Positions 38,566 through 47,845 of a stretch of 64,000 nucleotides of DNA are shown here, in pieces; positions within the stretch are counted from its first letter, which is position 1, and each line of letters opens with the position of its first letter. Origin of the DNA: Mycolicibacterium aromaticivorans JS19b1 = JCM 16368 (lineage in GTDB: Bacteria > Actinomycetota > Actinomycetes > Mycobacteriales > Mycobacteriaceae); NCBI RefSeq assembly GCF_000559085.1, contig NZ_JALN02000001.1:682001-746000 (forward strand). Reading direction: 5' to 3'. The translations under genes and the position numbers were made by a program. The notes beneath the pieces were generated by a model. It was not told the DNA's origin, did not search any database, and saw nothing but the letters and a program-made list of their open reading frames with translations.

Positions 38566-39498
38566 ATGCGACGGCATCTGTCGATGCTGGTCACCGGCAC
38601 CGCGGCGGCAGTGATAGGCGTTCTGGTAGCCGCCTCCTCCGCTCAGGTGAACGCCGGCCCGAGCGACCCAGCGGCCCGCCCGGTGAACCTGCTGTCCGCT
38701 GATCCGAACGCCATCGCGCAGGCCCCCGCCCTCGGTCCGCTGCCCGACGTGCCGCCTGACGCCTCGACCAGTCTGGATTTACGCGCCAAAGAAGCGACCT
38801 CCGAGGCCGCGCAGGACGGCGCGGACATCAGTTTCACCTTGCTCGACCGCACCACCGGACGGGTCCTCAAGGGCGGTGACGACGCTCCCTTCCCGGTGGC
38901 GTCGGTGAGCAAACTGTTCATCGCCGACGATCTACTGCTGCAGGTGGCCAAAGGCCAGCGCCAGCTCACCACGGACGAGCAGCAGTCCTTCGACGCCATG
39001 TTGCGGTCCTCCGACGACAGCGCCGCCGAAGTGTTCTGGGGCGAGGGCGGCGGCAGCGCGATCATCAGCAGGGTCACCGCGCGATACGGGCTGACCTCGA
39101 CCAGCGTGCCGTATGACGGGAACTGGTGGAACACCATGAGCACCACCGCCGACCTGGTGCGGTACTACGACATGCTGCTCGACGGTGCAGGCGGCCTGCC
39201 CGCCTCGCAGGCCTCGGTCATCCTCGGCGACCTGTCGGCGTCCACCCCCACCGGTGTCGACGGCTACCCGCAGCGGTTCGGCATCCCCGACGGGCTGTTC
39301 GCGGAACCCGTTGCGGTCAAGCAGGGTTGGATGTGCTGCTGGAACGGCGGCAACTGGCTGCACATGTCTACCGGGGTGATCGGACCGGATCGGCGTTTCG
39401 TGCTTGCCATGGCCTCACTGCAGCCGGTTGACGACGCGACCGCGCGCAACACGATGACCCAAGCCGTCAAGACGATGTTCCCCAGCGGGCGGATCTGA
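38566..39498 (+). CDS. Secreted serine hydrolase/beta-lactamase-like protein related to LppW
   Basis: A 310-aa exported protein resembling mycobacterial LppW, which has a penicillin-binding/beta-lactamase-like fold. The SxxK motif is SVSK (about residues 113-116), followed by MLRSSDDSAAEVFW and VKQGWMCCWNGGNWLHMSTGV near the end. The signal segment lacks a Cys lipobox (VLVAASSAQVNAG), so unlike LppW proper it is probably freely secreted. The start at 38566 has GAGGAG 6 bases before; the ATG two codons earlier overlaps that site. It is flanked by rplS and trmD as in M. tuberculosis (from memory). Activity is not known. Confidence 0.82.
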   Translation: MRRHLSMLVTGTAAAVIGVLVAASSAQVNAGPSDPAARPVNLLSADPNAIAQAPALGPLPDVPPDASTSLDLRAKEATSEAAQDGADISFTLLDRTTGRVLKGGDDAPFPVASVSKLFIADDLLLQVAKGQRQLTTDEQQSFDAMLRSSDDSAAEVFWGEGGGSAIISRVTARYGLTSTSVPYDGNWWNTMSTTADLVRYYDMLLDGAGGLPASQASVILGDLSASTPTGVDGYPQRFGIPDGLFAEPVAVKQGWMCCWNGGNWLHMSTGVIGPDRRFVLAMASLQPVDDATARNTMTQAVKTMFPSGRI

Positions 39499-39511
39499 CT
39501 GCGCCCCGCCG

Positions 39512-41716
39512 TCAACGACGCGGCGGTCCCGGCGGCGGCTGACGGAATTCAGCCCGAGCACGGAATGGCCGTGTCGGTTCATTGCCGACGGTCGCTGCCA
39601 CCGCGGTCGCGTTCGCCATCGGGCTGGCGAGCCGCGTCGTCGGCGCGGTCGGGCTGGCGGCGCGGCGCGGTCCGAGCACCAACGGGCGGGTTGCCTGGGC
39701 ACTCTCGTCGTCGTTCTGTTCGAGCACACTGCGGGCGATCCGCTCGATCGCGCCCTGCACCTGCATGCGGTCGGGGCGGCCCTCGAATGCAGGCGACCGG
39801 GTGAGCGTGTCGGTGATCCAGCTCGCGAGCATGTTGCGGGCGTGATTCACTTCCGCGGCGCCGGCCGGGGTGAGCCAGAGCTGATCGCCGCTGCGCTGGG
39901 CGTAGCCGTTCGCGACCAGCCGGTCGAACGTCGGCTCGAGGATCTCGACCGGCACCCGGTGATGGGCGGCCACGGCACTGAGGTCCGCTGTGCCGGCCAC
40001 CTGCGCATGCCGGTAAATCCGCAACGCGGCCCACATCAACGGGACGTCGAGGCGGGTGCCCCCCGCCCGGGCCAGGGCGGGCAGATGCTGCCCGCGGCTT
40101 TCGCGCAGCAATCGACTGACGGCCACCTCCAGCACCTTCTCCGCCGGTTCGGTGGTGGGCATACCGAAACCCTCGCCGAGGTCGGTGCTGCCGGTGGCGG
40201 CCGCGTCGCGCAGCGGCACCTGCTTGAGGAACAGCGCCAGCACGAACCCGACGATCGCCACCGGCGCCGCGAACAAGAACACCTTGCTCAGCGAGTCTGC
40301 GTAGGCGTCGACGATCGGGGCAGCCGCTGCGGGCGAGAGCTTGTGCAGCGCCTGCGGTGACTGCGCGACCTCGGGAGAAACACCGCTGGCGGCCAGGGCC
40401 GAAGGCAGCCGGTCGGCCAGGAAATTACTGAACAGCGAGCCGAAGATCGCAGCGCCGAACGAACTACCGATGGTGCGGAAGAACGTGACACCCGAGGTGG
40501 CCACGCCCAGGTCGGTGAAGTCGACGGTGTTCTGCACGGTCAGGATCAGAACCTGCATGCTCAGCCCGATCCCGGCACCCAGGACCAGCAGGTCCAGAGA
40601 CTGGACGAGCGTCGAGGTGTGCGCGTCCATCAGCGACAGCAGGATGAAGCCGACCGCCATCGTCGCGGTGCCCGCGATCGGAAAGATCTTGTAGCGCCCG
40701 GTGCGGCCGACGATCACGCCACTGGTCAGCGACGTGGCCAGCAGGCCGGCGACCATCGGCAGGGTGTGCAGGCCGGAGACGGTCGCCGACACCCCGTCGA
40801 CGAATTGCATGTAGGTCGGCAGGAACGTCAGCGCCCCGAGCATCGCGAATCCGACGACGAACGACAGCACGCAGCACACCGTGAACACCGGATCGGCGAA
40901 CAGCCGGATCGGCAAAATCGGCTCGGCCGCCCGCTTTTCGACGAACACGAAGGCCACCAGGATCGCCACGGAGCCGACGAACAGTCCGATGATCGTCGGC
41001 GAACCCCACGGATACGTGGTGCCACCCCAGCTTGTCGCAAGGGTCAGACCGGCCGCGCCTAGACCCACCAGAACGATGCCCGGATAGTCGATGACCGGCC
41101 GGGCGGTACGACCCAGCGCCGGAATCGCCACCGCCGCCACCGCGAGCACCACCACCGCGACGGGCACGTTGACCCAGAACGCCCACCGCCATCCGAGGTG
41201 GTCGGTGAACAGCCCGCCCAGCAGCGGGCCCACCACCGTGGTGACGCCGAACACGGCACCCAGCGCGCCCTGGTAGCGGCCCCGTTCGCGCAGCGGTATC
41301 ACTTCACCGATGACCGCGACCGCGGTGACGGTGATGGCTCCGCCGCCGATGCCCTGCAGGGCGCGCGAGGCGACCAGCATCGACATCGATCCGGCCAAGC
41401 CACACAGCACCGAGCCGGCGAGGAAGAACAGCACGGCGGCTTGAAAAACCGGTTTGCGGCCGAATGTGTCACCGAGCTTGCCGACGACCGCGGTCACAAT
41501 CGTCGACGCCAGCAGGTAGCTGGTGACGACCCATGACTGGTGACCAGCACCCCCGAGGTCGGCGACGACCGTGGGCAGTGCGGTCGCGACGATGGTCTGG
41601 TCGAGGGCGGCCAGCAGCATGCCGAGCACCACAGCGAGGAAGACGAAGTTGCGCTGCCGGCCCGTCACCTGCGCAGCCGCCGGTGCTGGCGGAGCGCCGG
41701 TGGATGGACGAGTCAC
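39512..41716 (-). CDS. DHA2-type MFS multidrug exporter with C-terminal winged-helix-like extension
   Basis: A 734-aa transporter of the 14-helix DHA2 (EmrB/QacA) group. The first ~510 residues carry VVLGMLLAALDQTIVATALPTVV, then LGDTFGRKPVFQ (loop 2-3), then RALQGIGGGAITVTAVAVIG (motif C-like). An extra ~220-residue cytoplasmic tail follows. Its first part (about 560-640) resembles a winged helix (LSAVAAHHRVPVEILEPTFDRLVANGYA), and the rest is Ala/Pro/Arg-rich and disordered. Such tails occur on some mycobacterial exporters. The GTG start lies about 53 bp from the trmD stop. The substrate is unknown. Confidence 0.88.
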   Translation of the reverse strand: MTRPSTGAPPAPAAAQVTGRQRNFVFLAVVLGMLLAALDQTIVATALPTVVADLGGAGHQSWVVTSYLLASTIVTAVVGKLGDTFGRKPVFQAAVLFFLAGSVLCGLAGSMSMLVASRALQGIGGGAITVTAVAVIGEVIPLRERGRYQGALGAVFGVTTVVGPLLGGLFTDHLGWRWAFWVNVPVAVVVLAVAAVAIPALGRTARPVIDYPGIVLVGLGAAGLTLATSWGGTTYPWGSPTIIGLFVGSVAILVAFVFVEKRAAEPILPIRLFADPVFTVCCVLSFVVGFAMLGALTFLPTYMQFVDGVSATVSGLHTLPMVAGLLATSLTSGVIVGRTGRYKIFPIAGTATMAVGFILLSLMDAHTSTLVQSLDLLVLGAGIGLSMQVLILTVQNTVDFTDLGVATSGVTFFRTIGSSFGAAIFGSLFSNFLADRLPSALAASGVSPEVAQSPQALHKLSPAAAAPIVDAYADSLSKVFLFAAPVAIVGFVLALFLKQVPLRDAAATGSTDLGEGFGMPTTEPAEKVLEVAVSRLLRESRGQHLPALARAGGTRLDVPLMWAALRIYRHAQVAGTADLSAVAAHHRVPVEILEPTFDRLVANGYAQRSGDQLWLTPAGAAEVNHARNMLASWITDTLTRSPAFEGRPDRMQVQGAIERIARSVLEQNDDESAQATRPLVLGPRRAASPTAPTTRLASPMANATAVAATVGNEPTRPFRARAEFRQPPPGPPRR

Positions 41717-41769
41717 GCTGTTCTCAATACCCTGCCGCGAGGTTCGGTAACCTGCGCCGCGCCGTGCTC

Positions 41770-42480
41770 TCAGTCACCGAGCAGGTCGGGCAGATCCTCG
41801 AGCAGGTCCGGCCGACGCTCCCGCGTCCGCTGCAGCGCCTGTTCGCGGCGCCACGCCGCGACCTTGCCGTGGTCACCGGAGAGCAGTACGTCCGGGACCT
41901 GCAACTCGCGCCAGGTGGGCGGACGCGTGTAGCTCGGTCCTTCGAGCAGACCGTCTTTTTCCGGCGAGTGCGAATCGTCCTGGTGCGAGCGCGGATTGCC
42001 CATTACGTTGGGTAGCAACCGGACCACCGCCTCGATCATCACCAGCGCCGCGACCTCACCACCGGCCAGCACGTAGTCCCCGATCGAGACCTCCTCGACC
42101 CGCATCCGCCGCCGTGCGTCCTCGGCGACCCGCTGGTCGATGCCTTCGTAACGGCCGCAGGCAAACACCAGATGCCGCTCCCCCGTCCAGGCTTGGGCGT
42201 CGTTCTGGGTGAACAGCCGACCCGCCGGCGTCGGGATCACGAGAACGGTGTCTTGGGCGCAGATCTCGTCGAGCGCCTCACCCCAGACCGGGGCCTTCAT
42301 CACCATGCCGGGGCCGCCGCCGTACGGGGCATCGTCTACCGAGTGGTGCACGTCGTGGGTCCAGCGACGCAGATCGTGCGCGGCGAAGTCCACGATGCGG
42401 GACTCGATCGCCTTGCCGGGCAACGACTGTCGTACCGGGTCGAGATACTCGGGGAAGATCGAGATGACGTCAATCCGCAC
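41770..42480 (-). CDS. trmD: tRNA (guanine37-N1)-methyltransferase
   Basis: A 236-aa SPOUT methyltransferase that forms m1G37 in tRNA and prevents frameshifting. The N-terminus [12 protein letters not shown], the [12 protein letters not shown] loop and the knotted SAM site [17 protein letters not shown] are intact, and the C-terminal domain has the [19 protein letters not shown] segment. It is the last gene of the leftward rpsP-khpA-rimM-trmD operon, 10 bp after rimM. Confidence 0.97.
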   Translation of the reverse strand: MRIDVISIFPEYLDPVRQSLPGKAIESRIVDFAAHDLRRWTHDVHHSVDDAPYGGGPGMVMKAPVWGEALDEICAQDTVLVIPTPAGRLFTQNDAQAWTGERHLVFACGRYEGIDQRVAEDARRRMRVEEVSIGDYVLAGGEVAALVMIEAVVRLLPNVMGNPRSHQDDSHSPEKDGLLEGPSYTRPPTWRELQVPDVLLSGDHGKVAAWRREQALQRTRERRPDLLEDLPDLLGD

Positions 42481-42490
42481 GGCTGCGCAC

Positions 42491-43021
42491 CTATTCCAGG
42501 CCGTCCAGATCCAAAAGCCCGTCGGGAGGATCGATTTCGACGATCTTGTCGGCCAGCGACACCGACACCACGATCGCGCCGACGAACGGCACCAGCACTT
42601 CGGTTCCGTCAGCTCCGCGCACCGCCAGCAGTTCCGCGCCCGCGGTGTGCAGCACCTCGGTGATCGAGCCGACGACGCGGCCGTCGACGGTCCGCACCGT
42701 CAGCCCTTCGAGCTGATGATCGTAGAACTCGTCGGGATCCTCGATGGGAGGCAGTTCCGCGGAGTCGACGACGAACAGATGGCCGCGCAATGCGTCGGCC
42801 GCATTGCGGTCGGACACCCCGCGCAGCCGTACCAGCAGACGCCCGCCGTGCGGCCGAACCGCCTCGACGACAACATCTTGGCCGCCGTCACCGCGAGAGG
42901 GCCGCAGCCGCAACAGGTTTCCCACGGCGAACCGCTCTTCAGGGTCATCGGTGCGGACGTCGACCACCAGTTCCCCGGTGATCCCGTGAGCCTTGGCAAC
43001 ACGTCCGGCGACGAGTTCCAT
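42491..43021 (-). CDS. rimM: Ribosome maturation factor RimM
   Basis: A 176-aa 16S rRNA processing factor. The N-terminal RimM domain ([22 protein letters not shown]) and the C-terminal PRC barrel ([37 protein letters not shown]) are both present. It works in maturation of the 30S head near S19. It lies 12 bp downstream of khpA and 10 bp before trmD in the translation operon. Confidence 0.96.
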   Translation of the reverse strand: MELVAGRVAKAHGITGELVVDVRTDDPEERFAVGNLLRLRPSRGDGGQDVVVEAVRPHGGRLLVRLRGVSDRNAADALRGHLFVVDSAELPPIEDPDEFYDHQLEGLTVRTVDGRVVGSITEVLHTAGAELLAVRGADGTEVLVPFVGAIVVSVSLADKIVEIDPPDGLLDLDGLE

Positions 43022-43033
43022 CGAGCTATCGAC

Positions 43034-43276
43034 TTACTGGTCGGTGTCCACCACGTCGACGCGGATACCTCGGCCACCGATACCGGCGACCAGGGTGCGC
43101 AACGCGGTCGCGGTGCGACCGCCACGGCCGATCACCTTGCCGAGATCCTCGGGGTGGACGTGGACCTCAACCGTGCGCCCCCGTCGGTTGGTGACCATGT
43201 CGACGCGGACGTCGTCAGGATTGTCGACGATCCCGCGGACCAGATGCTCCACGGCGTCGACGACGACCGAACTCAT
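43034..43276 (-). CDS. khpA: KH-domain RNA-binding protein KhpA
   Basis: An 80-aa single KH domain protein (UPF0109). The RNA-binding GxxG loop is in [20 protein letters not shown], followed by a short C-terminal helix. KhpA, often with KhpB, binds RNA and influences cell-wall growth in Gram-positives. Its start overlaps the rpsP stop by 4 bp, so the two are coupled, as usual in this operon. Confidence 0.95.
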   Translation of the reverse strand: MSSVVVDAVEHLVRGIVDNPDDVRVDMVTNRRGRTVEVHVHPEDLGKVIGRGGRTATALRTLVAGIGGRGIRVDVVDTDQ

Positions 43277-43758
43277 TCTGCGGCGGCCTCAGTGGACTCG
43301 GCAGCCTCGGCGGCCGGCTCAGCGGCCTCAGCGGCGGGCTCGGCCTCAGCGGCGTCGGCCTTCTTGGCCGGGGCCTTCTTCTTCTTGGCGTGGGTGGCTT
43401 CGCCACCCGGCGCGCCATCGGCCTCGGCCAGCGCGGCGTTGAAGAGGTCCAGCTTGCTGGGCTTGGGCTCCTTGACCTTCAGCGTGCCCTCGGCACCGGG
43501 CAGGCCCTTGAACTTCTGCCAGTCACCGGTGATCTTCAGCAGGTTGAGAACCGGCTCGGTGGGCTGGGCGCCAACAGACAGCCAGTACTGAGCGCGCTCG
43601 GAGTCGATCTCGATCAGGCTCGGATCTTCCTTGGGGTGGTAGCGGCCGATGACCTCGATCGAGCGGCCGTCGCGGCGGGTGCGTGCGTCGGCGACAGCGA
43701 TGCGGTACTGGGGGTTGCGGATCTTGCCAAGCCGAGTGAGCTTGATCTTGACAGCCAT
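43273..43758 (-). CDS. rpsP: 30S ribosomal protein S16
   Basis: A 161-aa S16. The first ~115 residues are the ribosomal core ([40 protein letters not shown]). The last ~45 residues are a low-complexity Lys/Ala/Glu-rich extension ([20 protein letters not shown]) common in mycobacteria. It is the first gene of the rpsP-khpA-rimM-trmD operon. About 180 bp upstream contain no other gene and probably carry the promoter and leader. Confidence 0.97.
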   Translation of the reverse strand: MAVKIKLTRLGKIRNPQYRIAVADARTRRDGRSIEVIGRYHPKEDPSLIEIDSERAQYWLSVGAQPTEPVLNLLKITGDWQKFKGLPGAEGTLKVKEPKPSKLDLFNAALAEADGAPGGEATHAKKKKAPAKKADAAEAEPAAEAAEPAAEAAESTEAAAE

Positions 43759-43942
43759 GAACTAACTCCTGTGGGTATCACGCTGCAATTCAGCGATGCC
43801 GGCGGATTGCCGGATCCGGTTTTGCCTCGCGTGCGTGACCAGCCGGCGGCCCATCCATTACGGAAGCCGCGGTCGGACAGCCACCGATTGTGCCAGACGG
43901 CCCTGGTCAGGTGTTAATCGCGCGATCTGCCGCCCGGCCGGA

Positions 43943-44359
43943 TCAGACGATCTTCTGGATGCACTTCTGCTCGACGCGCCGCGTCATCCGCCAGCCGTCG
44001 GAGGTACGGACGAACGCGTCGTCGTACCAAAGTCCGCAGAACATGATCTGGCCGTCGTCGCCGAGCGCCATCGGGTTGAACAAGATGGTCCGCGAGGTCG
44101 CGGTGTCGCCGTCAAGGCGGATGTCGAAGTTTCCGAGCATGTGGAAGTAGGCGGGGAAATTCGGCAGCACCTCGGCCAGCCAGGCTTTGACGTCGGGAAA
44201 GGTGCCCGCGATCCCGCCCAGTTCGGTGTAGTCGATATGGGCGTCCGGCGTGAAAACACGATCGAGGTCGTCGAAGCGGCGGCTGTCGATCGCCGTCGAG
44301 TAGTCGACCAGCAGCTGCTGGATCTCCATCCGATCCGACATCTCTTCAAGGCTCAGCAT
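43943..44359 (-). CDS. SnoaL/NTF2-like domain protein
   Basis: A 138-aa cone-fold protein of the SnoaL/NTF2 superfamily. The N-terminal helices (DRMEIQQLLVDYSTAIDSRRF) and LDRVFTPDAHIDYTELGG strands fit small isomerase/cyclase or ketosteroid-type domains, but no specific catalytic set can be named. It ends in a Cys-containing VEQKCIQKIV. As I recall, M. tuberculosis Rv2910c is the homologue beside rpsP. Function unknown. The divergent diflavin reductase gene starts about 100 bp upstream. Confidence 0.85.
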   Translation of the reverse strand: MLSLEEMSDRMEIQQLLVDYSTAIDSRRFDDLDRVFTPDAHIDYTELGGIAGTFPDVKAWLAEVLPNFPAYFHMLGNFDIRLDGDTATSRTILFNPMALGDDGQIMFCGLWYDDAFVRTSDGWRMTRRVEQKCIQKIV

Positions 44360-44426
44360 GCGCGTGATTCAACACCGGATCGGCGGGCGCGGCCGGTGTG
44401 GTCCACACCTGCGGGACACTTTCTAC

Positions 44427-44445
44427 TAAGGTTTGCCTAACCAAA
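44427..44445 (+). promoter_or_regulatory. Iron box (predicted IdeR/DtxR operator) upstream of the diflavin reductase
   Basis: TAAGGTTTGCCTAACCAAA fits the mycobacterial iron-box consensus TWAGGTWAGSCTWACCTWA at all but one position (a T at position 8) when W and S are allowed. It ends 16 bp before the GTG start, an expected place for repression by iron-loaded IdeR. Confidence 0.8.
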
Positions 44446-44461
44446 TTAGATCGGAGCAGGT

Positions 44462-46096
44462 GTGGTGGAGCGTCCCGGTTTCTCGCCGATCATCGGCTAC
44501 GCCAGCGACATGGGCACCGCCGAGTACATCGCCATGCAGCTGGCCGACGCGGTCAAAGACGCCGGGATCGACGCCACCGAGACCGAACTCAACGACGTCA
44601 CCCTCGACGAGGTCCGGGCCGCGACCCACGTGATCATGGTGGCCTCGACGTTCGGCGAGGGAGAAGTCCCCGACAACGGCACCGTGTTCTGGGAGGAGCT
44701 GGCGGCATCCGACACCCGGCTCGACGGGCTGGGATACGCGGTCCTGGCGCTGGGCGACAGCTCCTACGAGTTGTTCTGCAACGCCGGCCGGAACATCGAT
44801 GCCCGCCTCACCGAGCTGGGCGCCCACGCGCTGGCCGAGCGGGCCGAATACGACTGCTACCGGGAGGGCGACGCCCGCGAGTGGATCGCCGACATCGCCA
44901 AGATCCTCATCGAGGCGGCCGCCGCCGGACCCGCCGACGTAGAACCCACCGCCCCGAAGGCGGCACCGCACCGCCATCACGTACTCAGCCCGTGGAGCGA
45001 CGCGAATCCCGTCACCTCGACCGTCCTGGTGAACCGGCTGCTGACGGCAAAGGAGTCCGACAAAGAGGTCCGCCATATCGAGCTGGATCTCGCGGACTCG
45101 GGAATCACCTATCAGGCCGGCGATTCGGTGGCCGTGCATCCGGTCAACGATCCCGCGCTCGTCGACGCAGTGCTGGCCAAGCTCGGGGTCGACGGCGCCC
45201 ACGTCGCTGCGGGCAGCGATCGACCGCTGGGCGAACTGCTCGCCGGACACCTCGACATCTGCTCTCCGTCGCGGGCATTGCAGGCGCTGGTCGCAGCCCG
45301 TACCGACGACACCGATGCCGCGGCGGCGCTACGCTCCCCCGATCCCGCAATCGTGTCGTCCTGGTTGTACGGCCGCGACGTGCTGGACCTACTCCACCTC
45401 GCCGATCTGTCGGTCGATGAGGTACTGGAAACGTTGCGGCCCTTGCAGTTTCGCGACTACTCGATCTCCTCCAGTCCACTGGTCCATCCGGATCGGCTGC
45501 ATCTGACAGTGGCGACCGTGCGCTACCACTGCCACGGCCGCGCCCGCGGTGGCGTCGCCTCGACATTTCTGGCCGACAGAGTCCCCGCTGGGCAGTCCGT
45601 GCGAATTCACCTGCGGCCCAACCACAACTTCCGGCTACCGGCCCCGGACGTACCGATCATCATGGTCGGCCCGGGAACCGGCATCGCACCGTTCCGCGCG
45701 TTCCTGCACGAACGCCAGGCGACCGCTGCGCCGGGCAGATCCTGGTTGTTTTTCGGCGACCGGCGGCGTCACACAGATTTTCTGTATGGCGACGAGCTCA
45801 CGCGATTCCACGAATCCGGCGCACTGACCCGACTGGATCTGGCCTTCTCGCGCGAGAGTGCCCGGCCGAAAACCTACGTCCAGCATCGCATGAAGGACAA
45901 CGCGCGAGAGCTGTTCGCGTGGCTCGAAGACGGAGCGCAGCTGTATGTGTGCGGAGACGCCGAGCGGATGGCCAAAGACGTCGACGCGGCCCTGCACGAG
46001 ATCGTTGCCGAGGCCGGTGACATGGCCGCCGCCGCCGCGCACTCCTACGTGAACGAACTGATCAAAGCCCATCGGTACGCGCGCGACGTCTACTGA
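44462..46096 (+). CDS. Diflavin NADPH reductase (CysJ-like)
   Basis: A 544-aa flavoprotein with three domains: an FMN-binding flavodoxin (about 10-150; ASDMGTAEYIA, STFGEGEVPDN, ALGDSSYELFC), an FAD domain (about 170-380; RDYSISSSP and GVASTFLADRVP), and an NADPH domain (about 390-544; GPGTGIAPFRAFLHER, YVCGDAERMAKDVD), ending in Tyr as CysJ does. It passes electrons from NADPH through FAD and FMN to a partner. No sulfite reductase hemoprotein gene is nearby. The upstream iron box suggests a role in iron acquisition, such as siderophore-iron reduction. GTG codons at 44462 and 44465 are both possible starts. Confidence 0.9.
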   Translation: MVERPGFSPIIGYASDMGTAEYIAMQLADAVKDAGIDATETELNDVTLDEVRAATHVIMVASTFGEGEVPDNGTVFWEELAASDTRLDGLGYAVLALGDSSYELFCNAGRNIDARLTELGAHALAERAEYDCYREGDAREWIADIAKILIEAAAAGPADVEPTAPKAAPHRHHVLSPWSDANPVTSTVLVNRLLTAKESDKEVRHIELDLADSGITYQAGDSVAVHPVNDPALVDAVLAKLGVDGAHVAAGSDRPLGELLAGHLDICSPSRALQALVAARTDDTDAAAALRSPDPAIVSSWLYGRDVLDLLHLADLSVDEVLETLRPLQFRDYSISSSPLVHPDRLHLTVATVRYHCHGRARGGVASTFLADRVPAGQSVRIHLRPNHNFRLPAPDVPIIMVGPGTGIAPFRAFLHERQATAAPGRSWLFFGDRRRHTDFLYGDELTRFHESGALTRLDLAFSRESARPKTYVQHRMKDNARELFAWLEDGAQLYVCGDAERMAKDVDAALHEIVAEAGDMAAAAAHSYVNELIKAHRYARDVY

Positions 46097-46120
46097 CCGA
46101 GCGGGTTAGGCTCAGGGCCC

Positions 46121-46996
46121 ATGCGCAGACTTCTCGCGAGCCTGACGACGGCGCTCAGTGTTTTGACGGCGACGGCAGGGATTGCCAACGCGGACACCAT
46201 CGATCAGCCACCGGGCTCGGTGCCGATCCCCGAGGGACCCGCGCCCGCGTGGATCGTCGCCGACATGGACACCGGCCAGGTGCTGGCCGGTCGTGACATG
46301 TACGCCGCGCACCCGCCGGCCAGCACGATCAAGACACTGCTGGCTCTCACCGCACTGGACGAGCTGCCCGACCTGAATGCGACGGTGGTGGCCAACAACT
46401 CCGACACCCTCGTCGAATGCAACTGCGCCGGTGTGCGGCCCGGTCGCAGCTACACCGCCCGTCAGCTGCTCGACGGGCTGCTGCTGGTGTCAGGCAACGA
46501 CGCCGCCAACACCCTGGCCGATATGCTCGGCGGCTACCAGGCCGCGGTCGACAAGATGAACGCCAAGGCCGTCGCGATCGGGGCGACCAACACCCACGCG
46601 ACCACACCGTCCGGCCTGGACGGAGCGGGTGGCCCGGGCTGGACCACTCCGCATGACCTCGCCGCGATCTTCCGCGCCGCGATGGCCAATCCGGTGTTCG
46701 CACAGATCACTGCCCAACCGGTCGCGATGTTCCCCGGCGAGACCGGTGACAAGCCGCTGGTGAATCAGGACGAACTGCTGGCCCGCTATCCCGGTGCGAT
46801 CGGCGGCAAGACCGGCTTCACCGACGCGGCCCGCAAGACGTTCGTCGGCGCCGCCGACCGCGGCGGCCGCCGTCTGGTGATCGCGATGATGTACGGGCTG
46901 ATCCACGAAGGTGGCCCGACCTACTGGGATCAGGCGGCGGCGCTGCTGGATTGGGGTTTCGCCCAGAACCCTTCCGAGAGCGTCGCCGCGCTGTAG
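46121..46996 (+). CDS. D-alanyl-D-alanine carboxypeptidase (DacB-type)
   Basis: A 291-aa low-molecular-weight penicillin-binding protein that trims pentapeptide stems in peptidoglycan. The signal peptide is MRRLLASLTTALSVLTATAGIANA in outline (about residues 1-24). The active-site motifs are S68-T-I-K71, S124-G-N126 and K230-T-G232. There is no C-terminal amphipathic anchor, so it may be secreted. It starts 25 bp after the diflavin gene on the same strand. A paralogue lies at 47846-48694. Confidence 0.93.
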   Translation: MRRLLASLTTALSVLTATAGIANADTIDQPPGSVPIPEGPAPAWIVADMDTGQVLAGRDMYAAHPPASTIKTLLALTALDELPDLNATVVANNSDTLVECNCAGVRPGRSYTARQLLDGLLLVSGNDAANTLADMLGGYQAAVDKMNAKAVAIGATNTHATTPSGLDGAGGPGWTTPHDLAAIFRAAMANPVFAQITAQPVAMFPGETGDKPLVNQDELLARYPGAIGGKTGFTDAARKTFVGAADRGGRRLVIAMMYGLIHEGGPTYWDQAAALLDWGFAQNPSESVAAL

Positions 46997-47005
46997 TTCG
47001 GCCGG

Positions 47006-47635
47006 CTAGTGGTGGCCGCCCGCATTGAACCCGGGCTGGGCGGCATCACCTTCGGTGATTTGGTACGGCGAGGTGGCCAGATCGTTCGGGGTCGCCACAA
47101 TTGCCGAGTTGTCTCCCGACGGCGGGGCAGCGGCGGGTACCTGGTTGTCCGGCACGACCTGGAAATCCTCATCGGAATCGGGCACGACCACAGGCGCCGC
47201 GGTGCTGCCCGGGTTACCCGGCACCCAGGCCAGCAGGTCGCGGGTGCCGTCGTTGAAGACAACGCTGTTCGGTACGTCGCCCACGACGTCGAAGTAGAGC
47301 TTTCCGCCATTCGACGCGCCCCAGATAGAGGGGTAGAACTCGCCGGACTCAGCCCGGGCACCGAAGCGCTCGATGAACGGCGGGTAACTGCCCCCGAATC
47401 CGTCGATCGTCAGCTTGGCCGAATACAACGTGCCATTGTGCGGCACCGGATCCGAACTGGGCTTGAGCTTGCCCACGGCGTAGCCGATGTAGGGCAGGCC
47501 ATTGGGCCCGTTCAAGGTTTCCTGCTCGCCGAACACGCGCAAGCTGTCAGTCGCCCATGCCGGTGCGGCGCAGACGACGGAAAGGCCCAACGTGACAACG
47601 GTGGCGGAAATCCCGGCCATTTTCGCGATCTTCAC
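47006..47635 (-). CDS. MPT63/DUF1942-like secreted protein with C-terminal extension
   Basis: A 209-aa secreted protein with a signal peptide (about residues 1-28, ending AAPAWA) and an immunoglobulin-like DUF1942 domain. The segment GGKLYFDVVGDVPNSVVFND and DLLAWVPG closely follow the end of mycobacterial MPT63. The extra C-terminal ~55 residues are Pro/Ala/Asp-rich and end in GGHH. The GTG at 47635 follows GGGGAGA, and an upstream GTG/ATG frame is not signal-like. The function of MPT63-type proteins is not established. The gene lies inverted between two D,D-carboxypeptidase genes. Confidence 0.8.
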   Translation of the reverse strand: MKIAKMAGISATVVTLGLSVVCAAPAWATDSLRVFGEQETLNGPNGLPYIGYAVGKLKPSSDPVPHNGTLYSAKLTIDGFGGSYPPFIERFGARAESGEFYPSIWGASNGGKLYFDVVGDVPNSVVFNDGTRDLLAWVPGNPGSTAAPVVVPDSDEDFQVVPDNQVPAAAPPSGDNSAIVATPNDLATSPYQITEGDAAQPGFNAGGHH

Positions 47636-47845
47636 AGTCTCTCCCCAGCAAATTGGTGCCAACATCCCCGGCACGTGTGGCCGAGAGTTTACTGTGACCT
47701 TCCTCCCCACGCCTGTTTTAAACGGCATCTCCTCAATTGATCACCGCCCTCATCACCGCGCGCTAAACGGGTCGTCCGCCATCGCAATACATTCGAGACT
47801 CGCTCGCGTCGTTGCCGAGGCGGAGTCTGGTTAGCGTCGGCACTC

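Noticed and set aside
41740-41753. Operator AGGTT-N4-AACCT upstream of the DHA2 exporter gene
   Set aside because: Only 5-bp arms and no linked regulator gene nearby; too likely by chance.
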